Below, piece by piece: positions 1 to 11,135 of a DNA stretch of 64,000 nt. The notes below the pieces were generated by a model. The model did no database searches. It saw only the letters and a list, made by a program, of their open reading frames with translations, and was not told where the DNA came from. The stretch's first letter is position 1. Each line of letters begins with the position of its first letter. The stretch covers positions 1 to 64,000 of the forward strand of contig CAZOMY010000011.1 in the NCBI GenBank assembly GCA_964581115.1. The letters are read 5' to 3'. The position numbers were made by a program, and so were the translations under genes. This stretch comes from 2-02-FULL-55-14 sp964581115. Its GTDB lineage: Bacteria > Bacteroidota > Ignavibacteria > UBA10030.

Positions 1-326
1 GTGAGCGGCGAAGGAAGCACTGCGTACGCCAGCGCATGCAGGATGAAGATGGGCTGGATGTGCGTATACGGGATCGGTTCCGACCACGCTGACGTGAGGA
101 CCGAGAGGTCGCCCTGCAGAAAGCGGTAAGCGAAATGCTCGAAGACCCCGAGGTCGTAAAACGTCGTATGGAGTCCTGCATAGCGCACCGTTGCCATGAG
201 GAATGTCGCGGTCGCGAAAAGCGCGCCGCAAGCCCATGCGAGATGTTCAGACCGGATCGTCGTGAGCCGCGCGAGGAGGTCGAAGCGCATGTCGGGTGTG
301 AGCAGTGCGGGCAGGTTCTTTTGCAT
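1..326 (-). CDS. DUF2079-like membrane protein (partial, C-terminus outside window)
   Basis: Open reading frame on the minus strand starting at the ATG at 326 and running off the left edge; about 108 residues are visible. A hydrophobic segment covers roughly residues 29-47, followed by a conserved-looking YDLGVFE stretch at residues 57-63. That tyrosine-aspartate-leucine-glycine pattern after the first membrane segment is typical of DUF2079 multi-pass membrane proteins, a family of unknown function that resembles GT-C glycosyltransferase-like proteins. It is divergent from the flippase gene with only 35 bases between the two starts, so the pair may share a control region and an envelope-polysaccharide role. 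The family call rests on a short N-terminal piece. Confidence 0.6.
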   Translation of the reverse strand, partial: MQKNLPALLTPDMRFDLLARLTTIRSEHLAWACGALFATATFLMATVRYAGLHTTFYDLGVFEHFAYRFLQGDLSVLTSAWSEPIPYTHIQPIFILHALAYAVLPSPL

Positions 327-361
327 CAATGTAGAGATTTCTTGATATTCTCCCAATCGCC

Positions 362-1816
362 ATGCCTTCACGACCCCAGGATACCGTCGCGCGCAATACG
401 GCGCTCCTGCTGGTCGCTCAGGTCCTCGTCAAGGTCCTTGCCTTCGCCGCACTCGTCGTCCTGGCCAATCGGCTTGACGTCGAGACTTTCGGCCTCTTCA
501 ACTTTGCGCTCGCCTTCGCATCGCTGTTCGTTCCGCTCGCCGATCTCGGGATCGACACGTTCCTCGTGCGCGAACTAGCAGCCGATCCGGAGCGCCATGC
601 AACCCTCACGGGGACCGCCCTCCGGCTCAAGCTTGCCACGGCCGCGGCGACGCTCATGATCATCATCGTCGCTTATGCCATCGCCCCGAAGGCAGAGGTC
701 TCGTTGGGTCTGATGGCCCTCGCGGCGCTCCTTATCGTGATACGAAGTCTCCCGGCCACGATCAGCGCGCTCTTCAGGGCGCGGCAATTGATGGCTTCCG
801 ATTCGCTGATCCAGGTCGTCGCAAAGGTCGCCGAGCTTCTGGCCATCGCGGCCGCGCTCTTGTTCTCGGCCCCGCTCTGGGGACTCTATGGCTTTCTGAT
901 CGTCGGAGCGATCGTCCATTTGGCGACCGTACTCTGCATGGCCCGTCAGCGGGGTCTCCTCACCGATCTTCGGTATGACCACGAGGCGGTACGACGTTTG
1001 GTGATCGGAGGGCTTCCGTTCGCTGCTACCGGCGTTTCGGTCATGATCTACTTTCACATCGACGCCGTGCTGTTGGCCTACCTTGTCGGCGAAGCTGAGA
1101 CAGGGCTCTATCGCGCCGCCACGAACGTGATGTTCGCCGCCAGCGGATTCTCGGCAGCGATCGTCCTCGCCCTCTTTCCGATGGTCGCTGAACGACACGA
1201 GCGGAACCGGGAAGAGACCGTCCACCTGGCCAGGAACGCGGTGAGTTACTCCATGGTCCTGGCACTTCCCATGGCCTTCGGCGGAGCCGCGCTCGCCGCG
1301 CCACTCATTGAGTCCTTCTATCGGACGAGTTACGCCGGGGCCGAGCCTGTCCTGACCATGCTCGTCTGGTGGCTGCCGCTATCGTTCGTCACGAACGTCT
1401 TCGGATACGTGCTCGGTGCCATCGGCCGCCAGTCGGCGGTCCTTCGCGTTACGATCATCAATGCCGTCTTCAACGTTCTTCTGAATCTGCTGCTCATCCC
1501 TGAGTTTGGCGCCTTCGGTGCCGCGATCGCTACGGTCGCGACCGAAGCGCTTGGCTGGCTGCTGCTCCGGGGCATTGTGCACCGCGAGTTCGGGGCGATG
1601 ATCGACGTCTCCCGCCTGTTGCGGATCGCGCTCGCCTCAGCCCCGCTGTTGCTGCTGGCCTTCTTCGGCTCCATGTTCTCCGTGTTCGTCTTGCTTGCCG
1701 GCGGCATCGTGCTGTTCGCCCTCTGCGCTTTTGCCGTCCGTGCCATCACGATCGACGAAGTGCGCTACTTGGCGTCACTTGCTCGCCGGCGCCGGCCCGA
1801 TGCCGCATCGGCATGA
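362..1816 (+). CDS. Wzx-like polysaccharide flippase (MATE/Polysacc_synt superfamily)
   Basis: 484-residue polytopic membrane protein with about 12-14 hydrophobic segments along its whole length, the normal size for O-antigen/exopolysaccharide flippases. The N-terminus (helix near residues 15-36, then a FGLFNFALAFASLF segment) matches the first two helices of the Polysacc_synt family, which move undecaprenyl-linked oligosaccharides to the outer face of the inner membrane. Its stop overlaps the start of the next gene (ATGA at 1813-1816), so flippase and glycosyltransferase are translationally coupled. Family membership is strong; the glycan carried cannot be told from sequence. Confidence 0.88.
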   Translation: MPSRPQDTVARNTALLLVAQVLVKVLAFAALVVLANRLDVETFGLFNFALAFASLFVPLADLGIDTFLVRELAADPERHATLTGTALRLKLATAAATLMIIIVAYAIAPKAEVSLGLMALAALLIVIRSLPATISALFRARQLMASDSLIQVVAKVAELLAIAAALLFSAPLWGLYGFLIVGAIVHLATVLCMARQRGLLTDLRYDHEAVRRLVIGGLPFAATGVSVMIYFHIDAVLLAYLVGEAETGLYRAATNVMFAASGFSAAIVLALFPMVAERHERNREETVHLARNAVSYSMVLALPMAFGGAALAAPLIESFYRTSYAGAEPVLTMLVWWLPLSFVTNVFGYVLGAIGRQSAVLRVTIINAVFNVLLNLLLIPEFGAFGAAIATVATEALGWLLLRGIVHREFGAMIDVSRLLRIALASAPLLLLAFFGSMFSVFVLLAGGIVLFALCAFAVRAITIDEVRYLASLARRRRPDAASA

Positions 1817-3003
1817 TAACCTCTCGTCCTTCCCTTCTCATCGATGCCCGCGGTCGACAGGACGGCTTCAAGGGGCATAAGAACCGCGGCATCGGCCAGT
1901 ATGCTCGCCGGTTGCTGGAAGGATTGCGGAGCCGATCTGATGATTTCGATCTGTCTCTTCTCGTCGATGGTTCGCTGCCCCTCGACCCCATCCACGACGG
2001 CATGCCGCTCGTGTCCTATCGTCCAGCGACGTCATCCACCACGCTCCGCTTCTTTGAGTCGCAGGCGCGTCTCCCCGGGGTCGTCCGTCGTTCCGGCCCG
2101 TCGCTGACCCACTTCCTGGCGCATGACGATGCAGCGTACCGTCTCCGATCGCGGTACGTCGTGACCGTGCACGACACCGTTTCACTCGACGTTTCCGATC
2201 TCTATGGAATCGTCCAGAAGACGAAGAATCGCATCGTCGGGTGGTTCGGACGTCGAAATATCGAGCGGGCGGCCTACTGCATCGCCGATTCGGAGCATAC
2301 GAGAAAAGATGTCCTTCGCCGCTTCCGTATCCATCCGGACCGGGTACGTGTGGTGTATCTCGCCGCCGACGAGCATCTCTTCGTGCCCGTCAGTGCAGAG
2401 CGGATCGCGCATGTGCGTCAACGGCTAGCGCTTCCGGAGCGGTTCATCCTGTATGTGGGAGGGATCGACCCGCGGAAGAATGTTTCGGGGCTCGTGAAGG
2501 CGCTGTCGTCGTTCCGCGGAACGGACATGGATGACGTACCTCTGCTGATGGCAGGAAATATCCGGTCGCAGCGAGAGTTCCCCGAACTCGAAGCGCTGAT
2601 CCGTGCTGAGGGCGTTCAGGAGCGCGTGCGCATGTTAGGTTTTGTGGATGACTCGACGCTCGCCGCGCTGTATGCGACGTGCTCGGTCTTTGCCTTTCCC
2701 AGTTTCTACGAGGGATTTGGATTACCCGTGCTCGAAGCGATGGCCGCGGGTGCACCGGTTGTGACGACGCGGCGCTCTTCTATACCCGAGCTTGGCGGCG
2801 AGTCCGTTGTGTACATTGATCCCGGCTCGGTCGGTGACATTGCGCGAGGTCTGCGCGCAGTGCTGAGTGACGCTGACCTCCGCGTCGCACTGAAGACCGC
2901 CGGGCCACAGCGGGCTCGGCTCTTCTCATGGGAGAGAACGGTCAGGGAGACCGTGGACATCTACCGGATGTTGTTCGAGGAGTCGCCCGCTGCGCGTGTG
3001 TGA
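1813..3003 (+). CDS. GT4-family glycosyltransferase
   Basis: 396 residues, GT-B fold. The N-terminal half has the acceptor-domain motif GIGQYAR and a VTVHDT strand. The C-terminal half has the nucleotide-sugar-domain opening FILYVGGIDPRKN and a retaining GT4 EX7E motif with glutamates at 300 and 308 (context FYEGFGLPVLE). GT4 enzymes such as mannosyl- and rhamnosyltransferases build O-antigen or capsule repeat units on the cytoplasmic face. The gene overlaps the flippase by 4 bases and is followed by a terminator, which makes a two-gene transcription unit. Donor and acceptor are unknown. Confidence 0.92.
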   Translation: MITSRPSLLIDARGRQDGFKGHKNRGIGQYARRLLEGLRSRSDDFDLSLLVDGSLPLDPIHDGMPLVSYRPATSSTTLRFFESQARLPGVVRRSGPSLTHFLAHDDAAYRLRSRYVVTVHDTVSLDVSDLYGIVQKTKNRIVGWFGRRNIERAAYCIADSEHTRKDVLRRFRIHPDRVRVVYLAADEHLFVPVSAERIAHVRQRLALPERFILYVGGIDPRKNVSGLVKALSSFRGTDMDDVPLLMAGNIRSQREFPELEALIRAEGVQERVRMLGFVDDSTLAALYATCSVFAFPSFYEGFGLPVLEAMAAGAPVVTTRRSSIPELGGESVVYIDPGSVGDIARGLRAVLSDADLRVALKTAGPQRARLFSWERTVRETVDIYRMLFEESPAARV

Positions 3004-3020
3004 GAGACCCTGCTGAGAAG

Positions 3021-3059
3021 AAAGAACCCCCGCGCTGGAGTATCAACGTGGGGGTCTTT
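3021..3059. terminator. Bidirectional intrinsic terminator
   Basis: A GC-rich hairpin lies between the convergent glycosyltransferase and PorV-like genes. The left arm (AAAGAACCCCCGCG at 3021) pairs with the right arm (CGTGGGGGTCTTT ending at 3059), with one bulged base and a short loop. The arms begin and end in A/T runs, so a short U tract forms on either strand. Confidence 0.75.
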
Positions 3060-3081
3060 GCGTTTAACGGCCTGGAGGCGA

Positions 3082-4236
3082 TCATTCGTCCATGGTGCGG
3101 CGTGCGAATCGCTCTTCCTGCAGCAGGATGCGGAGTGAGATGCGGTGGGTTGAGCCGAGGTCGTTGTTATTCCCGAAGCCCGTAAAGGAATAGTCGAGGT
3201 CCAGCTTGCGTAGGTGCAACCCGGCGCCGATGGACAGCTGTCGGAGGTCGTTCATTCCGCCGCGCACCGCCACGATCCGGCGATAGTCGAACTCCACTCC
3301 AAGCCGCGGGTCGAAGCTGACGGGACCAAGATGCGCGGTCGACGCGTACCGCCGGTTCTCGAAGCGGACGTCGATGTCGAGCGCGGGCGTCAGCACGCCG
3401 CCGAACAGGTCGAACGAAGCCGTGCTTCCGACCTTGAGCGTTGGGGAGATAAGCTCGTTTCGACCCGTCGACCATGCAATAAGCGACGTCGTTGCATCTT
3501 GCAGATTGGCGCCAAGGTAGACACGCTCCGTTGCCCGGTAGCGGACACCGACGTCGAACCCGATGCCGGTGGCCGTTGCGTCGCCGAGACCTCGACGGAT
3601 CAACTTGAGGTTGAGTCCATACGAGAGGTCGTCCGACCCGCGTTGGGCATACGTGAGGAAGGCTGCCCAGTCGGCGGAACTGAAGTAGGTGATCTTCGAG
3701 TGGTCGATGCGATCGCCGGGGTCGAACTGGCCGTTGCCGTTCAGGTCGATGAGGGCGTTGCGCGTATCCTGAATTCCGTCGACGCCCAGCCGCAGGATGG
3801 TAAGCCCGAGGCTTGCGTTGGAGCCGTAGGGGATCGTTGCGGCGGCGACATCGTAGTTGACGAGGCCGGCGAATCGCTCATCGTGCATCAGGAAGATTTC
3901 AGGATGTTCGAGCGCCGCAGCGGCCGCAGGATTCCAGTATCCGGAGGTTGCGTCGGTGGCCAGGGCCACGTAGGCACCCCCCATTCCCATCGCCCGGCCG
4001 CCCACACCGATGGCAAGGAATTCGCCGGCGTACTTGGCGACGGATTGTGCCGTCAGCGAGGCAGACAGCAATCCAGCAAGACTGATGAGGGCGCAGGTCC
4101 TCGCGGCGGCGTTGTGGCGAAGGAACCCGCGCAAACGTCGTTTGCCACCCGCCTGACGACCACGAACTGATCGAGCGGCGGCCGGGCTCACGCGGCAACG
4201 GTCATGGGCCTCCGGCAGTGTGTCTTCGTGGATCAT
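3082..4236 (-). CDS. PorV/PorQ-family outer-membrane protein
   Basis: Up to 384 residues. After a signal-like segment (RTCALISLAGLLSASLTAQ) the mature protein opens with GEFLAIGVGGRAMGMGGAYVA and the T(D/S)..SGYWNPAA pattern that defines the PorV/PorQ (UPF0164) beta-barrels. Alternating amphipathic strands follow to the C-terminus. PorV members serve type IX secretion or act as FadL-like barrels. A stretch resembling a calcium loop (DLNGNGQFDPGDR, near residue 190) is unusual inside such a barrel. The listed ATG leaves about 45 residues before the signal peptide, so the true start is probably a downstream GTG or TTG. The gene is monocistronic, with a terminator downstream. Confidence 0.8.
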   Translation of the reverse strand: MIHEDTLPEAHDRCRVSPAAARSVRGRQAGGKRRLRGFLRHNAAARTCALISLAGLLSASLTAQSVAKYAGEFLAIGVGGRAMGMGGAYVALATDATSGYWNPAAAAALEHPEIFLMHDERFAGLVNYDVAAATIPYGSNASLGLTILRLGVDGIQDTRNALIDLNGNGQFDPGDRIDHSKITYFSSADWAAFLTYAQRGSDDLSYGLNLKLIRRGLGDATATGIGFDVGVRYRATERVYLGANLQDATTSLIAWSTGRNELISPTLKVGSTASFDLFGGVLTPALDIDVRFENRRYASTAHLGPVSFDPRLGVEFDYRRIVAVRGGMNDLRQLSIGAGLHLRKLDLDYSFTGFGNNNDLGSTHRISLRILLQEERFARRTMDE

Positions 4237-4471
4237 GCTTTCGGTTCCGACAATGACCTTTTCTTTCTTGGCGTCTTGGCGGTTTGTTCTCTTTTGCCCT
4301 TCGCCAGACCCCTAGAGACACGATGACCGAACCCCCGCGCCACGGCAGAGATCCGGTCTGGTGGACGTGGACAGGGTGAGCGATCGACAACGGTACCACA
4401 CGCACACTGTGACCAACGTCCTATAGGCGGCATTCCTTTCAGATCCAACGTACGCTTTCGGACTCCAAGAA
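4237..4471. other. Intergenic stretch with CTTGGCGTCTTGGCGG relic
   Basis: 235 bases with no convincing gene. Around 4270-4290 it contains a TTGGCGTCTTGGCGG motif, which resembles the short dispersed repeats often seen between genes in environmental bacterial genomes. The sequence is otherwise unremarkable, and it probably carries the promoter of the PorV-like gene. Confidence 0.4.
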
Positions 4472-4984
4472 TCAAGGCGGCCCGGCCTGCAGCGCCGCCG
4501 TGCCGTCCCAGCGCTTCAGGAGACGATCCAGGGACACGACAAGACGTCCCGCCGAAGGGTCGCGCAGATGCGCCCCTTCAGAGGCCAGCGAGTCGAACAC
4601 CACGAAATGATCCCCATCGATCCAGAGGATAACTGGAGTGCGGATCTGCCCCAGTGTATCCGGGCGCACGCGCCAGGCCTCCAGCCGCACGCCTCGAGAA
4701 CCTGCCGCAGTCACGATCGAGGTGAGCGTCACGCCGTTGGGACCCGGAGACATTTCCTGCTCGAGTTCAGCCTCCGTTGCAGGCCGACCGACCGAGGTGA
4801 GAAACATCGCCAGCGCTGCCGGTCCGCAGGTATTGCGTTTGGATTGCTGAATGACCTCCGGGTCGGACGCACGTTGATCGTGCTTGGCGCGATCTCTGCA
4901 CGCTGAGACCAGTGCCGCAATGATCGCCAGCATCGACAGGATGATACGTTGGGGCGTACTGCATGGTCGGCGGAACGACGTCAT
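4472..4984 (-). CDS. C39-like cysteine-peptidase lipoprotein
   Basis: 170 residues. A lipoprotein signal peptide ends in LVSAC (Cys29), so the product is probably membrane-anchored outside the cytoplasm. Residues 44-62 (VIQQSKRNTCGPAALAMFL) form the peptidase C39 active-site block, with Gln47 as the likely oxyanion residue and Cys53 as nucleophile; the histidine lies in WIDGDHFVVF (His126). C39 domains normally cleave double-glycine leaders inside bacteriocin ABC exporters; stand-alone secreted versions also exist. No exporter or leader peptide is nearby. It lies 51 bases after dnaX on the same strand. The fold call is good; the substrate is unknown. Confidence 0.72.
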   Translation of the reverse strand: MTSFRRPCSTPQRIILSMLAIIAALVSACRDRAKHDQRASDPEVIQQSKRNTCGPAALAMFLTSVGRPATEAELEQEMSPGPNGVTLTSIVTAAGSRGVRLEAWRVRPDTLGQIRTPVILWIDGDHFVVFDSLASEGAHLRDPSAGRLVVSLDRLLKRWDGTAALQAGPP

Positions 4985-5035
4985 CGCAACCCCTCATCGC
5001 AGAACGATCATCAACAACGACTCTCGAGACAGATT

Positions 5036-6835
5036 TTAGTCCACCCGCTCGGCTCCGAGCTCACGCTGCAGTGCCGCGACCAATGGGTCCCCGTCCGTCG
5101 ATGTCGGAGGGGTGTTGCTGTTCGCGGTCGTGATGACGCTCTTGCGCTCTTCTTCCGGAGACGGCGTGAACGTGATCGTGCCTGCCCGCTCACCTTCATG
5201 CATGACCGGCTCAACCGCCGCCCGGATGCCCAGCACGCGCAGGACCGTCTCCGAAAGGAACTCCTTCTGCTGTCGGAGCGTCGACAGATGATACTCGTCG
5301 CGGCACCCGATACGGATCGCCCCGTTATCGACATCGAGGAATCGGCTTTCGCTCAACGTTGTACCGATAGCGATCCGCTTCTTCAGCACGTCGCCGACGA
5401 CCTCCTGCCAGCGAGCGGCGATCTCAGACCGCATGGCAGCCGTTAGTCCTGACGACGTTGACGGAGCCGGCGGAACGCCCGTGTCGTGTGCAGCCGGCGA
5501 TCCCTTCGACGTGCCGTTCCACACGGGCTTTCCGAAGAACGCCGAATACTTCATCGCCGCGGGGCTGGACATCGGCCCTGCGCTGACGGAGCCGATGACC
5601 CGGACCTCGTTCGTTGGAGTCTGAGGCGGAGAAGCTGTCCCCGCCGAAGTCGACGTCATCGTCGAAGTCGTTGACGTCGCAGGCGGAACCTGTTTCAATT
5701 GCTGTTTCAGGTCTTCCAACCGTTTCAGCAGTTCCTCCACGTTCACGGCTGATTCCAGGCGGGCCAGTTGCAGCATCGTCGATTCCAGCTTGTACCGCGG
5801 TTGCGGCGCAAAGCGGAGCGATTGCTCCAGTTCGTGGATGATCTTCAGGATCCTCAAGAGGTCGGCCTCCGCAAAAAGCGACGATTCTTCTTCGTAGCGC
5901 TTCTTGTAGGCGGCCGACATCTCGATGAGTTCGCTGCTGCGGCTTGCGGAAACGATCAGCAGGTGCCGAATGTGCTCCGCCAGTCCGCCGACAAACTCGC
6001 GAAGATCATAGCCCGACCTCACGACCTCATCGACGAGCGCGATCGCCGCCGCCGCATCCTTTGAGCGGATGACCGACGAGCATCGGAAATAGAGCTCTTG
6101 GTCGACGACGTTGAGCGCCGTCAGAACGTCCTTGGTGCTGATCGTCGACCCGCAGAATGCACGCACCTGGTCAAAGATGCTCTGCGCGTCACGCATCGAG
6201 CCGTCGCCCTTGCGCGCGATGACGTTGAGCGCGTCCTCCTCCACCTTCACCTGCTCTTCGCCCGCGATGAATCGAAGGCGGTCGACGATCTCCTCGGTGG
6301 CAATGCGCCGGAAGTCGAACCGCTGGCACCGCGACAGAATCGTCATCGGCACCTTGTGGATCTCGGTCGTGGCAAAAACGAAGATGATATGCGACGGCGG
6401 TTCTTCAAGCGTCTTCAGGAGCGCATTGAACGCCTCCTTCGTCAGCATGTGCACTTCATCGATGATGTAGACCTTGTACTTGCCCCGCGCAGGTGCATAG
6501 CGCACCGACTCGCGAAGGTTCCGGATCTCTTCCACGCCGCGATTGGAGGCACCGTCGATCTCGATGACGTCCATGCTGCGGCCGGCCACGATCTCCTGGC
6601 AAACCTCGCACACGTTATCGGGATTATGATCGACGGGCGACAGACAGTTGACGGCGCGCGCAAGGATCCGGGCCGTCGTGGTCTTGCCGGAGCCTCGCGT
6701 TCCGCTGAAGATGTAGGCATGCGCCACGCGGCTCGAGGCGAGCGCATTCTTCAGCGTGGCGGTGATATGGCGCTGGCCGACAACGTCCTCGAACACCATC
6801 GGCCGCCATTTGCGGGCGGTGACCTGGAAGCTCAT
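5036..6835 (-). CDS. dnaX: DNA polymerase III subunit gamma/tau
   Basis: 599 residues from the ATG at 6835 (MSFQVTARKWRP). A longer in-frame extension to 6919 lacks similarity to the family and would overlap lon. The Walker A motif GTRGSGKTT is at 45-53, followed by a zinc-binding cysteine cluster containing CEVC, Walker B IIDEVH, and the sensor region LEEPPSHIIFVFATTE. A proline/threonine-rich linker and tau-type C-terminus follow. The protein is the clamp-loader ATPase of the replisome. No A-rich slippery run for a programmed gamma frameshift was noticed. The stop of lon is 41 bases upstream, so the two are probably co-transcribed. Confidence 0.97.
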   Translation of the reverse strand: MSFQVTARKWRPMVFEDVVGQRHITATLKNALASSRVAHAYIFSGTRGSGKTTTARILARAVNCLSPVDHNPDNVCEVCQEIVAGRSMDVIEIDGASNRGVEEIRNLRESVRYAPARGKYKVYIIDEVHMLTKEAFNALLKTLEEPPSHIIFVFATTEIHKVPMTILSRCQRFDFRRIATEEIVDRLRFIAGEEQVKVEEDALNVIARKGDGSMRDAQSIFDQVRAFCGSTISTKDVLTALNVVDQELYFRCSSVIRSKDAAAAIALVDEVVRSGYDLREFVGGLAEHIRHLLIVSASRSSELIEMSAAYKKRYEEESSLFAEADLLRILKIIHELEQSLRFAPQPRYKLESTMLQLARLESAVNVEELLKRLEDLKQQLKQVPPATSTTSTMTSTSAGTASPPQTPTNEVRVIGSVSAGPMSSPAAMKYSAFFGKPVWNGTSKGSPAAHDTGVPPAPSTSSGLTAAMRSEIAARWQEVVGDVLKKRIAIGTTLSESRFLDVDNGAIRIGCRDEYHLSTLRQQKEFLSETVLRVLGIRAAVEPVMHEGERAGTITFTPSPEEERKSVITTANSNTPPTSTDGDPLVAALQRELGAERVD

Positions 6836-6875
6836 ATCGAGTGAATGGTACGAAGGAAACGGGTGAAAGAAAATC

Positions 6876-9281
<2,406 letters not shown>

Positions 9282-9424
9282 AGCGGGCCGCGCCACAAGG
9301 CGCAGGGGGGATAAGAACACAAAACCGTCCGGCGCTCGGACGGTGCTGACAGGAAAGATAGCCATGAATCGCCGGAGGCGCAACGATGGATCTCACACTT
9401 CCGGCGGACGGGCGTCGACCCGTT

Positions 9425-9446
9425 ATTATTTCAAATTCAAAATAAT
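9425..9446. promoter_or_regulatory. AT-rich palindrome upstream of lon
   Basis: ATTATTT and AAATAAT arms surround a CAAATTCA loop in the gap between the DUF2461 stop and the lon start. In a GC-rich context this could be an operator, an AT-rich promoter element or a weak hairpin. Sixteen of its bases recur exactly inside yidC at 16747-16762. Its function is unproven. Confidence 0.35.
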
Positions 9447-9456
9447 AGTGGTCCGC

Positions 9457-10167
9457 TTATGCGCGCAACGCTTCATTCAGGAATCGCACGAGCGGCGTAA
9501 GCGCCTCGCACAGCGACGCTGCATCTTTGGCGAACGATGCTCGCATTGCGTGGGCTGCCGGCATCGACGAGCCGGCAAAGAATTGCTTCAGCTTCAGCCA
9601 CTCCGCCATGGGATGCGCATCGTCGTACCCTGCGGGCGGGCGTTGCAGCGTGTTTCCTTCGAGCTTCCCGAATCGCCGCTTGAACGACGGCGCCTGCACG
9701 ATCGCAAGGAACTCTGTTGAGCGCCGGTCAATCGCCGCACGGATCTTCTTGAGCTGATCGCTCTCGGGCATGTAGATACCACCCCCGACATACGCGCCTC
9801 CGGGCTCGACCTCCAGGTAATACCCGGACCCGATGAATCCCTTGGGCGCGCCGCGCAGGACCACGTGCGCGGCGACGTGCGTCTTGTAGGGGGTCTTATC
9901 GTTGCTGAAGCGCGTATCGCGGTGGATGCGGAAGATCGCCGTACGCGGGTTCAGCTCGTACTCCGGCGCAAATCTCTCGAAGTACGGACGCAGCGAGGCG
10001 ATGAGCGATTGCATGGGCGCCCTGACGAGGTCTTCGTATTCCGATTTGTGTCGCGTGAACCACTCGCGGTTGTTGTTCCTCTTTAGACGACGAAGGAATG
10101 AGAGGCCTTCCTTCGGAAAGCCATTGAACGGCGGAAATGCGTCAAGGTCCACAAGGGGGTTTGCCAT
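9457..10167 (-). CDS. DUF2461 (TIGR02453) family protein
   Basis: 236 residues from the ATG at 10167 (a GTG one codon earlier is also possible). Characteristic DUF2461 features are visible: NNNREWFTRHKSEYE near the N-terminus, then IFRIHRDTRFSNDKTPYKTH and GSGYYLEVEPGGAYVGGGIYMPE. The family is widespread, about 220-240 residues long and of unknown biochemical function. The start codon overlaps the murQ stop, so it is the distal gene of the rsmG-murQ-DUF2461 run. Confidence 0.9.
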   Translation of the reverse strand: MANPLVDLDAFPPFNGFPKEGLSFLRRLKRNNNREWFTRHKSEYEDLVRAPMQSLIASLRPYFERFAPEYELNPRTAIFRIHRDTRFSNDKTPYKTHVAAHVVLRGAPKGFIGSGYYLEVEPGGAYVGGGIYMPESDQLKKIRAAIDRRSTEFLAIVQAPSFKRRFGKLEGNTLQRPPAGYDDAHPMAEWLKLKQFFAGSSMPAAHAMRASFAKDAASLCEALTPLVRFLNEALRA

Positions 10168-11135
10168 CACCGACCCCTGACAATGTGGTATTCCGTGCCG
10201 TCGATCGCAGCCCGGACGAATCCTTCAGCGCGTTTGAGACGTTCGGCGGCTTCTTCGCGCCCCACATTGGCTTTGATCATCACGAGCGCAGTCTTCACGT
10301 GTCCGTCGGCCTGCTCGAGCACTTCGGTCGCCCTCTCGTACGCGACGCCGGTGATCGTCATGACGACCCTCTTCGCCCGCTCTTTCAGCTTCAGATTCGT
10401 CATCTGCAGGTCGATCATCATGTTCTCATAGACCTTGCCGAGACGGATCATTGCGGTCGTCGTGATCATATTAAGCACGAGTTTCTGCGCCGTGCCCGAC
10501 TTCATGCGCGTGGAGCCCATGACAACCTCGGGACCGACCTCGGGACAGATGGCAACATCGAGCGCATCGCGGAGAGCGCGGTACGGTTCTTCGTCAAAGC
10601 GCGAGCGCGGGTTCGTGGTGACATACAGTGTCTTCGCCCCTAGGTGCTTGGCACGTTTGACTGCACCGATCACGTAGGGCGTGCGCAGGCTGGCGGCGAT
10701 ACCGCAGACAACATCCTTGGGCCCGATTCGGCGCTCATCGACATCGGCCGCGCCGTTCTCCTCCTTATCCTCGGCCCCTTCCTGTGCTCGGAACATCGCC
10801 TTCTCGCCCCCGGCGATCATTCCTTGCACCAGCTCCGGGTCGACGCCGAACGTGGGAGGACACTCCACGGCATCAAGCACGCCAAGGCGGCCCGATGTCC
10901 CGGCTCCGACATACAACAACCGACCGCCCCCCACGAAGGCTTCGACCACCAACTCCACGGCCTTCGCGATGAACGGAAGTTGTGACTGCACGGCTTCTGC
11001 GATACGATGGTCCTCTGCGTTGATGATCCGAAGGATCTCTTCCGTCGAGCGCGCGTCGATGTCCATGCTCGCGGGGTTCCGCTGCTCGGTCGTCAGGTTC
11101 TTCAGTTGTTCAAACAACTTCTTGGATTCGCTCAC
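10167..11135 (-). CDS. murQ: N-acetylmuramic acid 6-phosphate etherase
   Basis: 322 residues, full length for MurQ. It contains the SIS sugar-phosphate domain with LLYVGAGTSGRLGVLDAVECPPTF, the family GGEKAMFRAQEGAEDKEE loop and PEVGPEVVMGSTRMKSGTAQKLVLN. MurQ cleaves the lactyl ether of MurNAc-6-P to give GlcNAc-6-P and D-lactate in cell-wall recycling. It overlaps rsmG by 4 bases upstream and DUF2461 downstream, so expression is coupled. Its position directly after rsmG, where parA-parB sit in many genomes, is notable. Confidence 0.97.
   Translation of the reverse strand: MSESKKLFEQLKNLTTEQRNPASMDIDARSTEEILRIINAEDHRIAEAVQSQLPFIAKAVELVVEAFVGGGRLLYVGAGTSGRLGVLDAVECPPTFGVDPELVQGMIAGGEKAMFRAQEGAEDKEENGAADVDERRIGPKDVVCGIAASLRTPYVIGAVKRAKHLGAKTLYVTTNPRSRFDEEPYRALRDALDVAICPEVGPEVVMGSTRMKSGTAQKLVLNMITTTAMIRLGKVYENMMIDLQMTNLKLKERAKRVVMTITGVAYERATEVLEQADGHVKTALVMIKANVGREEAAERLKRAEGFVRAAIDGTEYHIVRGR

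Noticed and set aside
4202..4475. Two small minus-strand frames before the PorV-like gene
   Set aside because: Basic, low-complexity translations over a repeat-like motif; no ribosome-binding site or family.
5036..6835. Programmed frameshift in dnaX producing gamma
   Set aside because: No A-rich slippery heptamer was seen on the coding strand.
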